From Marinobacterium_A aestuariivivens (GTDB taxonomy: Bacteria > Pseudomonadota > Gammaproteobacteria > Pseudomonadales > Balneatricaceae): a stretch of DNA of 64,000 nucleotides. The translations under genes and the position numbers were made by a program. This document shows positions 33,760-48,275 of this stretch, piece after piece. Location: positions 248,001 to 312,000 of the forward strand of contig NZ_JBHSWE010000001.1 of NCBI RefSeq assembly GCF_042661465.1. Direction: 5' to 3'. Position 1 is the stretch's first letter; every line of letters begins with the position of its first letter. Below the pieces are notes generated by a model. It did no database searches. It saw only the letters and a list, made by a program, of their open reading frames with translations, and was not told the DNA's origin.

Positions 33760-33825
33760 GCTTAACGCTTAACGCTTAACGCTTAACGCTTAACGCCTCA
33801 CGCAATTTGCCATTTGCCATTTGCC
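33760..33825. repeat. heptamer tandem repeats GCTTAAC and ATTTGCC
   Basis: Five exact copies of GCTTAAC (33760-33794) run into one GCCTCAC variant (33795-33801). Three copies of ATTTGCC follow (33805-33825). All units are seven bases. The gap 33475-33850 holds only these arrays and the octamer array; I see no gene in it. Confidence 0.88.
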
Positions 33826-33850
33826 CCACGCCCCCCATACTGAAGGAGCC

Positions 33851-34639
33851 ATGAAGATCCAACGCTCCCCTCCGTTTCACGCCCACCGGGACGGCCATAT
33901 TCGCCTGCTGTCCCTGAACATCCAGGTTGGCCTGGAGACATCGAGCTATGTGCACTACGTCACCCGCGCCTGGAAACACCTGTTGCCGACAAGGGGCGCC
34001 CGGGACAACCTCGAGCGCATCGCCGACCTGGCCTCCCACTTCGATATCGTCGCACTGCAGGAGGCCGATGCCGGCAGCCTGCGTACCGGACGCCTCAATC
34101 AGGTCGCCCATCTTGCAGAGCGATCGGGACTGTCCCACTGGCAGGCCTCGGTGACGCGGGACCTCGCGCCCTTCGCCCGCCACTGTCTTGGCTGCCTGTC
34201 GCGCTGGCCGCTGCGCCAGGTACGCTCCCATGCCCTGCCTGGCCGGGTACCGGGCCGCGGTGCGCTGGAGGTTGAGATCTGTCCGCCCGGATACGAACCG
34301 CTGCGACTGATCATCGCCCACCTGGCGCTCAGCCGCCATGCCCGCGCCCGCCAGCTGCACTACCTCGCGGACCTTGTCAGCGCACAGAGCGACACCCTGT
34401 TGCTCGGCGACCTGAACTGCGATCTCAGTGAACTCGATGCCCATCCCGGCCTGCGCCAGGCCAGCCTGCAGCCGGTGCACGAGGAGTCCACCTTTCCGAG
34501 CTGGCGCCCCAACCGCTCCATCGACCATGTGCTGGCCACGCCCCATGTCGAAGTACTGGATGCACGGGTGCTGGATGAAAGGATGTCGGATCATCTTCCC
34601 GTTGCGACCCAGATCAGGCTGAAGCTCGAAAGCGTCTGA
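33851..34639 (+). CDS. endonuclease/exonuclease/phosphatase (EEP) family protein
   Basis: 262 aa. EEP motifs appear in order: LSLNIQVGL (Asn), DIVALQEADAG (metal-binding Glu), LIIAHLALS (His), LLGDLNCDLSEL (Asp, Asn), SIDHVLATP and a final MSDHLPV with the catalytic Asp-His. The family hydrolyses phosphodiesters in nucleic acids, sphingomyelin or phosphoinositides; the substrate cannot be chosen here. GAAGGAGCC directly precedes the ATG. A candidate terminator follows at 34758-34800. Confidence 0.88.
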   Translation: MKIQRSPPFHAHRDGHIRLLSLNIQVGLETSSYVHYVTRAWKHLLPTRGARDNLERIADLASHFDIVALQEADAGSLRTGRLNQVAHLAERSGLSHWQASVTRDLAPFARHCLGCLSRWPLRQVRSHALPGRVPGRGALEVEICPPGYEPLRLIIAHLALSRHARARQLHYLADLVSAQSDTLLLGDLNCDLSELDAHPGLRQASLQPVHEESTFPSWRPNRSIDHVLATPHVEVLDARVLDERMSDHLPVATQIRLKLESV

Positions 34640-34757
34640 AAACGACACTTGGTTGAATGGATGCCTCTTATTCTAAAATCGCGTGAGGCGTGAGCGTAGG
34701 GTGGCAATGAGCGGAGCGAATTCCACCATCGGCCACCGAACCCTGAGCCGGGGCAGG

Positions 34758-34800
34758 CAGCAAGCGTACAGCGTGGAGCTCTGAGCTTGCCGCTTTTTTC
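34758..34800 (+). terminator. candidate rho-independent terminator after the EEP gene
   Basis: GCAGCAAGC (34758-34766) pairs with GCTTGCCGC (34786-34794) with one mismatch across a 19-nt loop, followed by T6 (34795-34800). It lies just before the convergent end of the alcohol dehydrogenase. The preceding stretch 34680-34735 has GCGTGAG heptamers and a GTAGGGTGG..TTCCACC palindrome. Confidence 0.6.
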
Positions 34801-35969
34801 TCAGAGGCGCCGGTGCAGGACAGTGGCGATCTCGTCCAGCGTCAACACGACCGGATTCGTTTTCATGCTGCTGCCGCCGCTGGCGGCGGCCACCCGCTCA
34901 ATATCCGCCTCGACCATACCGAATGAGGCAAGTCGCGGCAGATTGCAACGGCCAGTCCACTCCGAGAGCAGCGTAACCAGCGCATCGGCATCGCTGCATC
35001 CGTCATCGCCCAACCAGCCTGCGACCCGGGCGTATTTCGCCAGCGCCGGGCTTTCGGGATTCCGCTCGCGCAGCGCCTGGACATTCACCCGCGTCGCCTC
35101 CGCCAGCAGGGTGCCGCAGGCAAGACCGTGGGGAATCGGGAACCAGGCGCCCAGTGGCGAGGCCATGCCATGTACCGACCCGAGTCCGGCCTGGGCCAGG
35201 CAGATGCCCGACAGCATCGAGGCATAGGCAAGACAGCTGTAATCGCCTACCGGCCGCTGCGGGTCCGCCCTGAATCCTGCGGCGAAGGCCCTGAGCCCGC
35301 TTTCGGCCAGCGCATCGGTAAAGGCGCTGGCGCGGGTCGCGACATAGGACTCCAACAACTGCGTCAGTGCATCCAGTGCATTGCCCAGCATGACCCGGGG
35401 CGGACAGCTGTGCAGCAGCTGGGGATCCACCAGCGCCAGACGCGCCAGCAGACGCTCGTCGCGAAAGGACTTCTTGAAACCGTCGCTGCCGGGACGGGTC
35501 AATACCGCATTCCTGGTCATCTCGCTGCCGGTGCCGGCCGTGGTCGGCACCGCGATGAAGGGCAGCGCCGGCCCCTCGTAGGGCAGCTGCGGCCCGACGC
35601 CCTCGAGATGATCAAGTACCGAGCGACCAGTCGGCAGCAGCGCGGCGATCGCCTTGGCGGCATCCAGGGCACTGCCGCCTCCGATACCCACCACCATCTC
35701 GATCGATGCATCGGCAAAACGTGCAACCGCCCTATCGACCTGTTCAGGACCGGGTTCGCCTGCAATGCCGAGTTGCTCCCACTCGATACCCTGCCGGTCA
35801 AGCCCCTGCTGCAGCCTTTGCCAATGCGGGCTGACCAGGAAAGATCGCCCGCCGGTCACCAGCAATGCACGGCGACCAAAGGCCGCCAACGCCAGGGGCA
35901 AACTGTCGATCCCCCTTCACCAAACAGAATGCGCGGCAAGGCCGACACGGAGAAAGGTGGGATCGTCAT
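34801..35969 (-). CDS. iron-containing alcohol dehydrogenase, one frameshift
   Basis: About 389 aa. The N-terminus (MTIPPFSVSALPRILFGEGG) is joined to IDSLPLALAAFGRRALLVTG by one base lost in a G-run near 35922 (G5 for G6). NAD motif VVGIGGGSALDAAKAIA, IAVPTTAGTGSE and the metal-binding GLGSVHGMASPLGAWFPIPHG with catalytic histidines are present. Family members oxidise or reduce short-chain alcohols, 1,3-propanediol or lactaldehyde; the substrate is not defined. It lies on the same strand as the chemoreceptor upstream (65 bp apart). Confidence 0.88.
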
Positions 35970-36034
35970 GGGTCCCGATGAGAACGGCGACAACCGGCCA
36001 CTCTGCTGTTCCATCTGTCTTTTTGCGTTCATTT

Positions 36035-38017
36035 CTATACCCTGAATGTCCTGATCAACTGCTCGATACCTTGCAACTGCCGCTGCAGCCGCTCGCCCTG
36101 TTGCGCCAGCATATCCATCTGCTGAAAGTTCTCCCGCGCTACGGTACTGATGACATTGACGTTGCCGGCAGCCGAGGTTGCGACCGCCCGCTGCTCATTC
36201 ATGGCGCTACCGACCTCTTCCGTCACCCCCCGGATGCAGGTGGTGCTGTCCCGGATCTCGTCCACGGCGGACGATGCCTGCTCGATGAGCTGTCGCGACG
36301 CCAGCAGCTGCGCCCGGCTGTCAGCCATTGCGTCGACCGCCTCGGATGCATTGAGCTGCAGGCTTTCGACCAGGTCGCGGATGGTACCCGTACTTTCGCT
36401 GGTACGTCGGGCCAGGTTACGTACCTCATCGGCAACCACGGCGAAGCCTCTGCCCCGCTCGCCGGCACGCGCCGCTTCGATGGCAGCGTTCAGGGCCAGC
36501 AGATTGGTTTGTCCGGCAATGGCATCGATGGTCTGCACAATGCCGCCAATCGCCTCGGATGAAGCGGCCAGTTGAGCGACACGTCCGGTTGCCTCGGTCA
36601 TCTGCACTTCCAGCACCGAGACCTGGCGCAGGTTATCCAGCATCAGCTGCTGACTGCGGTCGACGTCGCGGTCGATGGTCGTGGCCAGCGCCTGACTGCG
36701 CTCGGTCTTGCCGTTAACCTCCTCTACCGCCGACTCCACCTGTGCCATCGCCGACGCCACGCTTTCCAGCTCCATGGCCTGGCGCTCGAGCCGCTCACGT
36801 ACAGCGACGGATACGGAGCGATTGCTGCCCGACAGCTGGGACAGCGTATCGGCCGTCGATCGCAGGTCACCCAGTATCGCCTGCATGCTCACCAGCAGCT
36901 GTCCGACGGAGCCCGTCAGCCTGACAAACTCGCCGGTCGCGTTAATGGAGACACCACCTCGATAATCGCCCGCGGCCATCTCCCCCAGCTTGCTTACGAT
37001 GGCATGCAGTGGCCGCCTGATAAGACGTCCCAGCAGTAACGAGACGGCAAGCGCCAGAAGTAAAACGACCGGCAGCAGCAACCAGACGAGTCGGCGAGAG
37101 TTTCGGGCTTCGTCGTCCAGTTGCCGACCGGCGCCCAGGATGGCGGCTTCGCCTGAGTCGGTCATCCTGTTCAGCTCGAGGTCGACCTCGTCGATCAGCA
37201 TACGGACTTCCTCGAGTGCCTCCTCGATCCGGGCTTCGTTATGGCGGTAGGCCAGATAGCGGCTGACAATGCCATCTTCGCTGTTGATATTGTCGACCAG
37301 CGCCTGTTTTCCGGTGTTGATTGCCACCAACGCCGGCACTTCGGTCACCAGGTCAGCAATATCTTCGCTGAAATTGGCGCTATTGAACCGAATACGCTCG
37401 ACTTTTTCCGCCAGCTGGTCGGGACGGCGGGTGTTAACGAGGTTCATCACCAGCAGTTCGACACTGGAAAAACGCTGCATCAGCGTTCTGACCAGGTCGG
37501 CCGTATAGATGTCCCTGGCCGCCCGCTGCAGCGATCGCTCGCTGATCTGGCGCTTCATCTCCGACGCCTGCAACAGGAAGTCCGACAGGTCGTTCTGGAT
37601 TTGCGCCGACGTATCGAGCCGAAAGCGCTGCGACCGATGGAGTTCGCCGGCCAGCGCCTCCAGGCGCTGCAATTGCCGCCGAAGCTCGCCGACTTCGTCG
37701 CTCAGGCTGCCCCCGTCGAGCTGGCCCACGATCAGCCTGAGCTGCCGGTTCTGCTGTTCGATATGGTGATAGCGCCGTTCGAGTTCGTCGGGTTCACGGG
37801 CCTGTACCAGCTCCATTACCTCGACGGTGGTTCCGAGAACGCCCGAGGAGATTGCCGTTGCCCGTTGATGCAGTGGATAGGCCTGTTCCGTGATGGTCGC
37901 GATACGCTCGCCGATGCGCTGCATCATCCAGCCATTGACCAGTCCCCAGCCAAGAATGACCAGACAAAGGAATCCAAACCCCATATAGAGACGGTGAACG
38001 ATGGACAATCTGTTCAT
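36035..38017 (-). CDS. methyl-accepting chemotaxis protein
   Basis: 660 aa. A membrane helix at ~8-30 starts a large (~290 residue) helical periplasmic domain, a second helix (LVWLLLPVVLLLALAVSLLLG) leads into a HAMP domain, and the signalling hairpin carries AGQTNLLALNAAIEAARAGE and GFAVVADEVRNLARRTSES. No C-terminal CheR-binding pentapeptide is visible. The ligand is unknown; proximity to the glycerol importer is suggestive only. Confidence 0.93.
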   Translation of the reverse strand: MNRLSIVHRLYMGFGFLCLVILGWGLVNGWMMQRIGERIATITEQAYPLHQRATAISSGVLGTTVEVMELVQAREPDELERRYHHIEQQNRQLRLIVGQLDGGSLSDEVGELRRQLQRLEALAGELHRSQRFRLDTSAQIQNDLSDFLLQASEMKRQISERSLQRAARDIYTADLVRTLMQRFSSVELLVMNLVNTRRPDQLAEKVERIRFNSANFSEDIADLVTEVPALVAINTGKQALVDNINSEDGIVSRYLAYRHNEARIEEALEEVRMLIDEVDLELNRMTDSGEAAILGAGRQLDDEARNSRRLVWLLLPVVLLLALAVSLLLGRLIRRPLHAIVSKLGEMAAGDYRGGVSINATGEFVRLTGSVGQLLVSMQAILGDLRSTADTLSQLSGSNRSVSVAVRERLERQAMELESVASAMAQVESAVEEVNGKTERSQALATTIDRDVDRSQQLMLDNLRQVSVLEVQMTEATGRVAQLAASSEAIGGIVQTIDAIAGQTNLLALNAAIEAARAGERGRGFAVVADEVRNLARRTSESTGTIRDLVESLQLNASEAVDAMADSRAQLLASRQLIEQASSAVDEIRDSTTCIRGVTEEVGSAMNEQRAVATSAAGNVNVISTVARENFQQMDMLAQQGERLQRQLQGIEQLIRTFRV

Positions 38018-38050
38018 GTGCGATTTCCGGACGATAACCGTACAGCCTAT

Positions 38051-38074
38051 AAAAAACCGGCCTTGCGGCCGGTT
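38051..38074 (-). terminator. rho-independent terminator of glpV
   Basis: On the minus strand AACCGGCC-GCAA-GGCCGGTT forms an 8-bp stem with a four-base loop and runs straight into T4, 60 bp after the glpV stop. It ends the glycerol importer operon. Confidence 0.85.
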
Positions 38075-38133
38075 CGATGATGGCAGTCTATCCGCAGGCG
38101 GGGTCGTGCGATCCCGCCTGCGGAACTCGGGAC

Positions 38134-39894
<1,761 letters not shown>

Positions 39895-39960
39895 CGTCAA
39901 CCTCATTTCTTGGTGAGCGGATTGTTATTGTGAGACCGATGCCCCGGCGGGACACCGGCC

Positions 39961-40098
39961 TTTTCGTTTCAGTCCAGCCGCAGCGAAGACCTTTTCGTTA
40001 AGATTCCTTTTCGAACATAATGACTAAAAAATAGTTCTTTAACGAAAATTATTCAATGTTTATTTTCGAAAACAGACAAAAGTAACAATCAACGAAAA
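39961..40098 (-). promoter_or_regulatory. cluster of GlpR-like boxes upstream of glpV
   Basis: Repeated TTTTCGTT/AACGAAAA and TTCGAA words occur at 39961-39968, 39992-39999, 40008-40018 (TTTTCGAACAT), 40035-40048 (TTCTTTAACGAAAA), 40063-40072 (perfect palindrome TTTTCGAAAA) and 40091-40098. GlpR operators in other Proteobacteria use TGTTCG/TTTCG half-sites. glpR is encoded at 48498, so repression in the absence of glycerol 3-phosphate is likely. Individual boxes are tentative. Confidence 0.6.
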
Positions 40099-40101
40099 CA
40101 C

Positions 40102-40377
40102 TCAGCCCCAGCGCAGCACGATAGCCAGCCAGACCACCGAGATGCCCAGTGCGATCCAGAGGCTCAGGTTGGTGAGCCCCAGAAACGCGAGGTGAATGTA
40201 GGCACTGACCAGCAGCCCGATGAACAGACGGTCGCCCCGGGTTGTGGTAATGGGCAGAAAGCCCTTGCGCTCGACACAGGGAGAACGCAGCTCGTACACC
40301 GTCATGCACAGCAGAATGAAAGCGATCGTGCAGAAGAACACGGCCACCGGCAGTGTCCAGGCCATCCAGCTAATCAT
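40102..40377 (-). CDS. glpU: DUF2160 membrane protein of glycerol importer (GlpU)
   Basis: 91 aa with three hydrophobic helices (WTLPVAVFFCTIAFILLCMT, IGLLVSAYIHLAFLGL, LWIALGISVVWLAIVL) and a conserved RSPCVERKGFLPITTTRGDR loop. DUF2160 proteins occur almost only in glycerol ABC operons between the second permease and the binding protein; the role is unknown, possibly an accessory membrane subunit. It starts 20 bp after glpQ ends. Confidence 0.85.
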   Translation of the reverse strand: MISWMAWTLPVAVFFCTIAFILLCMTVYELRSPCVERKGFLPITTTRGDRLFIGLLVSAYIHLAFLGLTNLSLWIALGISVVWLAIVLRWG

Positions 40378-40397
40378 GGCGAGTCTCCTTCCTGTTG

Positions 40398-41204
<807 letters not shown>

Positions 41205-41292
41205 GATTTGAACCCTGCCTCGCTTTGCCAAGGCGGTTGACGGCTGAGTGACACCGCGCGCTTTGATAATACTTACGGTCATGACTCGAACC

Positions 41293-42158
<866 letters not shown>

Positions 42159-42159
<1 letters not shown>

Positions 42160-43254
42160 CAGGCTTGCTCCTCAACCAGGAATTCATCCACGTACAGCTT
42201 CAGCCACTGCTGCGGGAAGCTGACCCATGCCCTGCCCTGCGGCACTTCGCGATCCTCGTCCAGGCGCGCCTTGATCACCTGATTGCCGAGCTTCAGCGTC
42301 AGGATCTTGTAGGTACCCAGATCCTCGGAGGACAGCATTTCGGTCTCATAGGCGTCGTCGACCGGCTTGTCCCAGACATGCACGAACTCGGGACGAATGC
42401 CGACCTTGAGGTTGAAGCTGGGGATTTCTGCCAGGTAGCTGTTCAGGTCCCCGGACAGCGGTACCCGGATATTGTCGAAGGAGACACCGCCTTCGCAGCG
42501 GCGCACCTCGATGATATTCATGCCGGGACTGCCGATGAAGTAGCCTACGAAGGTATGGTTGGGCACCTCGAACAGCTCCCGGGGGTGCCGAACTGGACGA
42601 TCTGGCCGCCGTACATCACGGCTATCTTGTCGGCGAAGGTCGAGGCTTCGAGCTGATCGTGGGTGACGTAGACCATGGTGATGTTGAACTGCTCGTGGAT
42701 CTGCTTGAGCTTGCGCCGCAGTTTCCATTTAAGGTGCGGATCGATGACGGTCAGCGGTTCGTCGAACAGGATCGCCGAAACATCGTCGCGCACCAGGCCG
42801 CGTCCCATCGAGACCTTCTGTTTTTCGTCGGCGGTCAGGTTCTTGGCCTTGTTGTGCAGCATCGGGTGCAGCTCGAGGATCTCCGCGACCTCGTTCACCT
42901 TGGCACGGACCTTGGCCTCCGGCACCTTGGCGTTGCGCAGCGGAAACGCCAGGTTGTCGTAGACGGTCATCGAGTCGTAGATCACCGGGAACTGGAACAC
43001 CTGGGCGATATTGCGGTCCTTCGGCGACATTTCGTTGACCCGGACATTGTCGAACAGCACCTCGCCTTCGGACGGCTGCAGCAGTCCGGAAATGATGTTG
43101 AGCAGCGTACTCTTGCCGCAGCCGGAAGGCCCCAGCAGCGCGTAAGCGCCCCCTGATGCCAGATATGGTCCATTTCCCGGATTGCGTAATCCGCGGCACC
43201 GGCCGGATTCGGGCTGTAACTGTGCGCAAGAGACTTCAGATGTATTTCAGCCAT
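42159..43254 (-). CDS. glpT: glycerol ABC transporter ATPase GlpT, two frameshifts
   Basis: About 365 aa after repair. LLGPSGCGKSTLLNIISGLL (Walker A) is restored by one G near 43140 (G5 for G6). The signature region reads NLTADEKQKVSMGRGLVR, which departs from canonical LSGGQ, followed by AILFDEPLTVIDPHL (Walker B) and a switch His in VYVTHDQLEA. A second loss near 42586 (C5 for C6) splits off the MalK-like regulatory beta domain (GTPRELFEVPNHTFVGYFIG). The atypical signature is a known trait of one ATPase in the GlpS/T pair. Confidence 0.88.
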
Positions 43255-43260
43255 GATTGA

Positions 43261-44348
<1,088 letters not shown>

Positions 44349-44430
44349 ATCGTCGTCCCTTGTTGTTATTGTGCACACTGTTCAGCCGCTGGCTGGCCAA
44401 TGCACGGCTTTAGATGACGATATTGATAAA

Positions 44431-44446
44431 GCCAAGTTCGTGCCAA
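44431..44446 (-). promoter_or_regulatory. sigma-54 promoter of glpSTPQU
   Basis: On the minus strand TTGGCACGAACTTGGC carries GG and GC dinucleotides with exactly 10 nt between them, as in the consensus TGGCACG-N4-TTGC. It departs only by G for T in the -12 box. Start of transcription would be near 44420, about 70 nt before the glpS ATG. The divergent sigma-54 activator gene supports it. Confidence 0.75.
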
Positions 44447-44550
44447 GTTTTAAAATTTTCGCAGAAAAATCATAGTTATTTGATTTAAAAAGGATTTTTA
44501 TTCAACACTGCATCGATTATTTTCCTTTTAGTTCGTTTGCATATCATATA

Positions 44551-44626
44551 TGTTCATTTTTATGTTGACTTGACACCGATATGAACAGAAGATTGAACAC
44601 TGAACAGCTTGAACACAGACTGTTCA
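44551..44626. promoter_or_regulatory. TGAACA-box cluster, candidate activator-binding sites
   Basis: TGTTCA at 44551 and 44621 and TGAACA at 44582, 44594, 44601 and 44610 give six hexamers in 76 bp. The last pair forms TGAACA-CAGAC-TGTTCA. The cluster lies 105-195 bp upstream of the sigma-54 promoter, where enhancer sites are expected. Some boxes could instead bind GlpR. Confidence 0.65.
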
Positions 44627-44690
44627 CGGCCGTCTCCGGCCGAGCCGCATCCAACTAAAATAAAGTCAGAACACAACCGGGAGCGCGCCC

Positions 44691-46582
44691 ATGAATCAGC
44701 CACCCATAGAAGGCAACCACGGCGAACTGATACAGAGCTCCTGGGAACGCTGCCGCTCCTTCGGCCTGGACCACCACAGCACGCCGACCCTGATACAGCT
44801 GGGAAGTGGCGAGCGGCGCGACCTGAAAGATGAATACCAGTACCTGGTACACACCACCGACAGTGAAGTATTGCCTTTCTACGAGAACATTCTGTCGAAC
44901 AGCAAATGCATGATCCTGCTCACGGACAGCCGCGGCCAGGTCTTGAACGGCTGGGGCGACCGGCGTTTCATCGCCCCCCGCCAGAACTCCTTCTTTCAGG
45001 ATGGCGTCAGCTGGCAGGAACGTTTCAACGGCACCAACGCCATCGGGACGGCCATCGCCTCCGGCCATGCCGTGCAGGTGCAGCGTGACGAGCACTTCCT
45101 GCGGGATCACCGTTTCATGATCGGCTCGGCCGCGCCCATATTCGATACCAACCGGGACCTGCTCGGGGTGCTCGATGTCTCCAGCGACGCCTACCTGCCC
45201 CAGGCCCATACCCTGGGCATGGTCAAGCTGATGTCGCAGTCGATCGAGAACCGCCTGATCATCAAAGCGTTCAGCGATGAACACTTCATGCTCACCTTCA
45301 ATACCAACCTCGACAATATCGACAGCCAGTGGTCGGGGCTGATCGTGTTCACCGGGGAAGGCACCATCATTTCCGCCAACCGCCGGGCCGAACTGCTGCT
45401 CGGATACGATCTGGCACTGGCCAATATCGCCCAGATTTTCGACTGCCCGTTGCGCGAGTTGAAGAATCAGCCGGAGATGCTGCCGATACAGCTGCGCACA
45501 CCGGGCCGTCACCAGATGCATGCGGTGATCAAGCGCCCGAGCGAGCAGAGCATTCAGGCGGTCGATTACAGGCAGCAGAAGGCCCCGCTCCCCGCCGGCA
45601 GTCCGGCACCTGAAGGCCTGATCACACTGGACCGGATCGCCTATGGGGACGAACGCGTCGCTCGCTGCATCAAGCAGGCCGAACGTCTGATCGAAAAGGA
45701 GATCCCGATTCTGATCCATGGCGAGACGGGTGTCGGCAAGGAAGTGTTCGTCAAGGCGCTGCATCACCACAGCTCCCGGCGCCAGCACTCCCTGGTTGCG
45801 GTCAACTGCGCGGCGATTCCGAGCGAACTGGTGGAGTCGGAGCTGTTCGGTTACGAAAAAGGCGCCTTTACCGGCGCCAGCAACAAGGGCGCGATCGGCC
45901 TGATCCGCAAGGCCCACAAGGGAACGCTGTTTCTCGACGAAATCGGGGAAATGCCGCTCAAGGCCCAGGCGCGACTGCTGCGCGTCCTGCAGGAGCGCAA
46001 GGTCACCCCGCTGGGCTCGACCGAGTCCTATCCTGTCGATATCAAGCTGATATCCGCGACGAACCGCAGCCTGCGTACCCAGGTACAGGAGGGCAGGTTC
46101 CGCCAGGACCTCTACTACCGCATCACGGGTCTGAATATCGAACTGCCACCGCTGCGCGAGCGCAGCGACCGACGCGAGCTGTTCCGGCAGGCCCATCAAC
46201 TCCATCGCGAACCACAGCAGCCCGACGAACTCTCGGACGAGATTCTCAACCTCTTCGAGCAGCACCCCTGGCCCGGCAACATCCGCCAGCTGATCAGCGT
46301 ACTGCAGATTGCCCTGGCTATGGCCGACGACGACCCCATCGAAAGCTGGCACCTGCCGGACGATTTCTTTCACGATATTCGGGAGCAGGCGAGCGGCGAT
46401 ATACCGGAACCCGGCGCAGCCGGGGCCGGCGAGCCCGGCGCCCCCCGGGCAGTGACGCCCTGCTGGCCGATACCCTCGCCGCTTACAACCGTTGCGAGGG
46501 CAATATTTCACGCACGGCAAAGGCACTCGGCATCAGCCGCAACACCCTGTACAAGCGGCTGCGGGAACTGGGCATAAGGTAA
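44691..46582 (+). CDS. sigma-54 dependent activator, AcoR/DhaR type, one frameshift near the C-terminus
   Basis: About 630 aa. A GAF sensor domain covers ~residues 60-190 (NGTNAIGTAIASG). A PAS-like segment follows, then an AAA+ domain with Walker A IHGETGVGKE, the sigma-54 contact loop GYEKGAFTGA, Walker B GTLFLDEIGEMP and the arginine-finger region. The Fis helix-turn-helix (CEGNISRTAKALGISRNTLY) is read only after one C is restored in the C6 run near 46445. AcoR-like proteins sense small C2-C3 metabolites. Its target is probably the divergent glpSTPQU promoter; the effector may be glycerol or dihydroxyacetone. Confidence 0.88.
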
Positions 46583-46616
46583 AGGCGTGAGGCGTGAGGC
46601 TGGCAATGGGGAGATC

Positions 46617-46767
46617 GTAGGGTGCGTTAGCGGCGCAAAGCTCGCGACATCAACACCCATGGCATTGTTCGGGCGCCGCGTAACGCACCATGTCGGGCAC
46701 CGCACCATTCGTATCCGCACATATCGGAACGCTTCGGTGCGCTTCGCTGCGCTCAGCAGCACCCTAC
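46617..46767. repeat. 151-bp GTAGGGTGC terminal-inverted-repeat element
   Basis: A perfect 9-bp inverted repeat GTAGGGTGC / GCACCCTAC bounds a GC-rich insert with an internal GTGCGTTA..TAACGCAC palindrome. It lies between convergent genes just after GCGTGAG heptamers (46585-46599). The right 40 bp match the right end of the element at 62346-62468. Confidence 0.7.
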
Positions 46768-46774
46768 GGCTTTT

Positions 46775-48255
46775 TTACTGGCTCTGTACCCTGGAAACGG
46801 CGGTCTTCCAGCCTTCGTAAAGGCTGTCACGCTGCGCCTTGGTCATCTGCGGCAGGAAACGGCGATCGCACTGCCACAGCTGTTCGAGCGATTCGAGTGA
46901 TTCGAAGATACCCGCCCGCAGACCCGCGAGATAGGCGACGCCGAGCGCCGTCGTCTCGATGATTTTCGGTCGGTCCACGGTGGCCCCGAGGATGTCGGAC
47001 AGGTACTGCAATACCCAGCTGTTGGCGACCATGCCGCCATCGACCCGCAGCGCAACCGGACGTACACCATCGCTTTCCATCGCTTTTTGCAGGTCCTTGG
47101 TCTGGTAACAGACCGACTGCAAACCGGCGGTTACGATCTCCTTGATGCCGGTATCGCGGGTCAGGCCGAAGATGGCGCCGCGGGCATTGGGATCCCAGTG
47201 CGGTGCGCCGAGCCCCGTGAAAGCCGGCACCAGGTAGACGCCATGGTCCACCGGCGTCTGCCGGGCGAGCGGCTCGGTTTCGCCGGCCCCCGAATCAACT
47301 GCAGGCCGTCTCGCAACCACTGGATGGTCGCGCCGGCGATAAAGATGCTGCCCTCGAGCGCATAGGTCGGTTCGCCATTGAGCCGGTAGGCGACGGTCGT
47401 CAACAGCCGGTGCTCCGATTTCAGCGCGCGGTTGCCGGTATTCAGCATCAGGAAACAGCCGGTGCCATAAGTGCTCTTGGCCATCCCCTCGCGGAAGCAT
47501 GTCTGACCGAACAGCGCCGCCTGCTGGTCGCCGGCGATGCCATAGACCGGGATCTCCTCGCCCAGCAGGCTGGCGTCGATATGGCCGAAGTCGTCCGACG
47601 AATCCATCACCTCCGGCAGCAGGCTTGCCGGGATGGCGAACAGCTCGAGCAGCTCCGGATCCCACTGCTGGGTATGGATGTTGAACAGCAGGGTACGCGA
47701 CGCATTGGTGGCATCGGTGCGATGTTCCCGGCCTTTGGTCAAGTGCCAGAGCAGGAAACTGTCCACGGTGCCGAAGGCCAGCTCGCCCCGCTCGGCACGC
47801 GTCCGCGCGCCCGGCACTTCGTCAAGGATCCAGCGCAGCTTGGTCGCCGAAAAGTAGGGATCGACCAGCAGTCCGGTCTTGTCGCTGATCATCGACTCCA
47901 GCCCCTCGGCTTTCAGGGACTCGCAATAGCGGGATGTGCGGCGATCCTGCCAGACGATGGCGTTGTACAGGGGTTCGCCGGTGCGGCGATCCCAGACGAT
48001 GGTCGTTTCGCGCTGGTTGGTGATACCCGCTGCCCGTATCTGCCGGGGCTCGATACCGGTACGTTCGATGACGTCGCGGCAGCTGTCGATCACCGACTGC
48101 CAGATCTTCTTCGGCTCATGCTCGACCCAGCCATCCTGCGGGAAGTGCTGGGGGAACTCCTGCTGACTGGTCTCGAGAATCTGTCCTGCAGTGGTGAAGA
48201 GAATCGCCCGGGAACTGGTGGTGCCCTGGTCGATTGCCAGTAAGTATTCGGTCAT
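46775..48255 (-). CDS. glpK: glycerol kinase, one frameshift
   Basis: About 493 aa. It starts MTEYLLAIDQGTTSSRAILF. ITNQRETTIVWDRRTGEPLY, LRWILDEVPGAR, LFGQTCFREGMAKSTYGTGCF and VDGGMVANSWVLQYLSDI are FGGY-kinase motifs. It phosphorylates glycerol to sn-glycerol 3-phosphate, trapping what GlpSTPQUV brings in. One G is missing near 47288 (G5 for G6). GlpR-like boxes lie upstream. Confidence 0.95.
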
Positions 48256-48275
48256 ATTAGGCCCGCCCTTTCATG

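Larger units (their letters stand above)
44349..44690. promoter_or_regulatory. 342-bp divergent control region between glpS and the sigma-54 activator
   Basis: This AT-rich stretch has no ORF. It contains the sigma-54 promoter for glpS (44431-44446), the TGAACA cluster (44551-44626) and a GTTCGTTTGCATAT box near 44531 that resembles a GlpR half-site. Confidence 0.65.
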
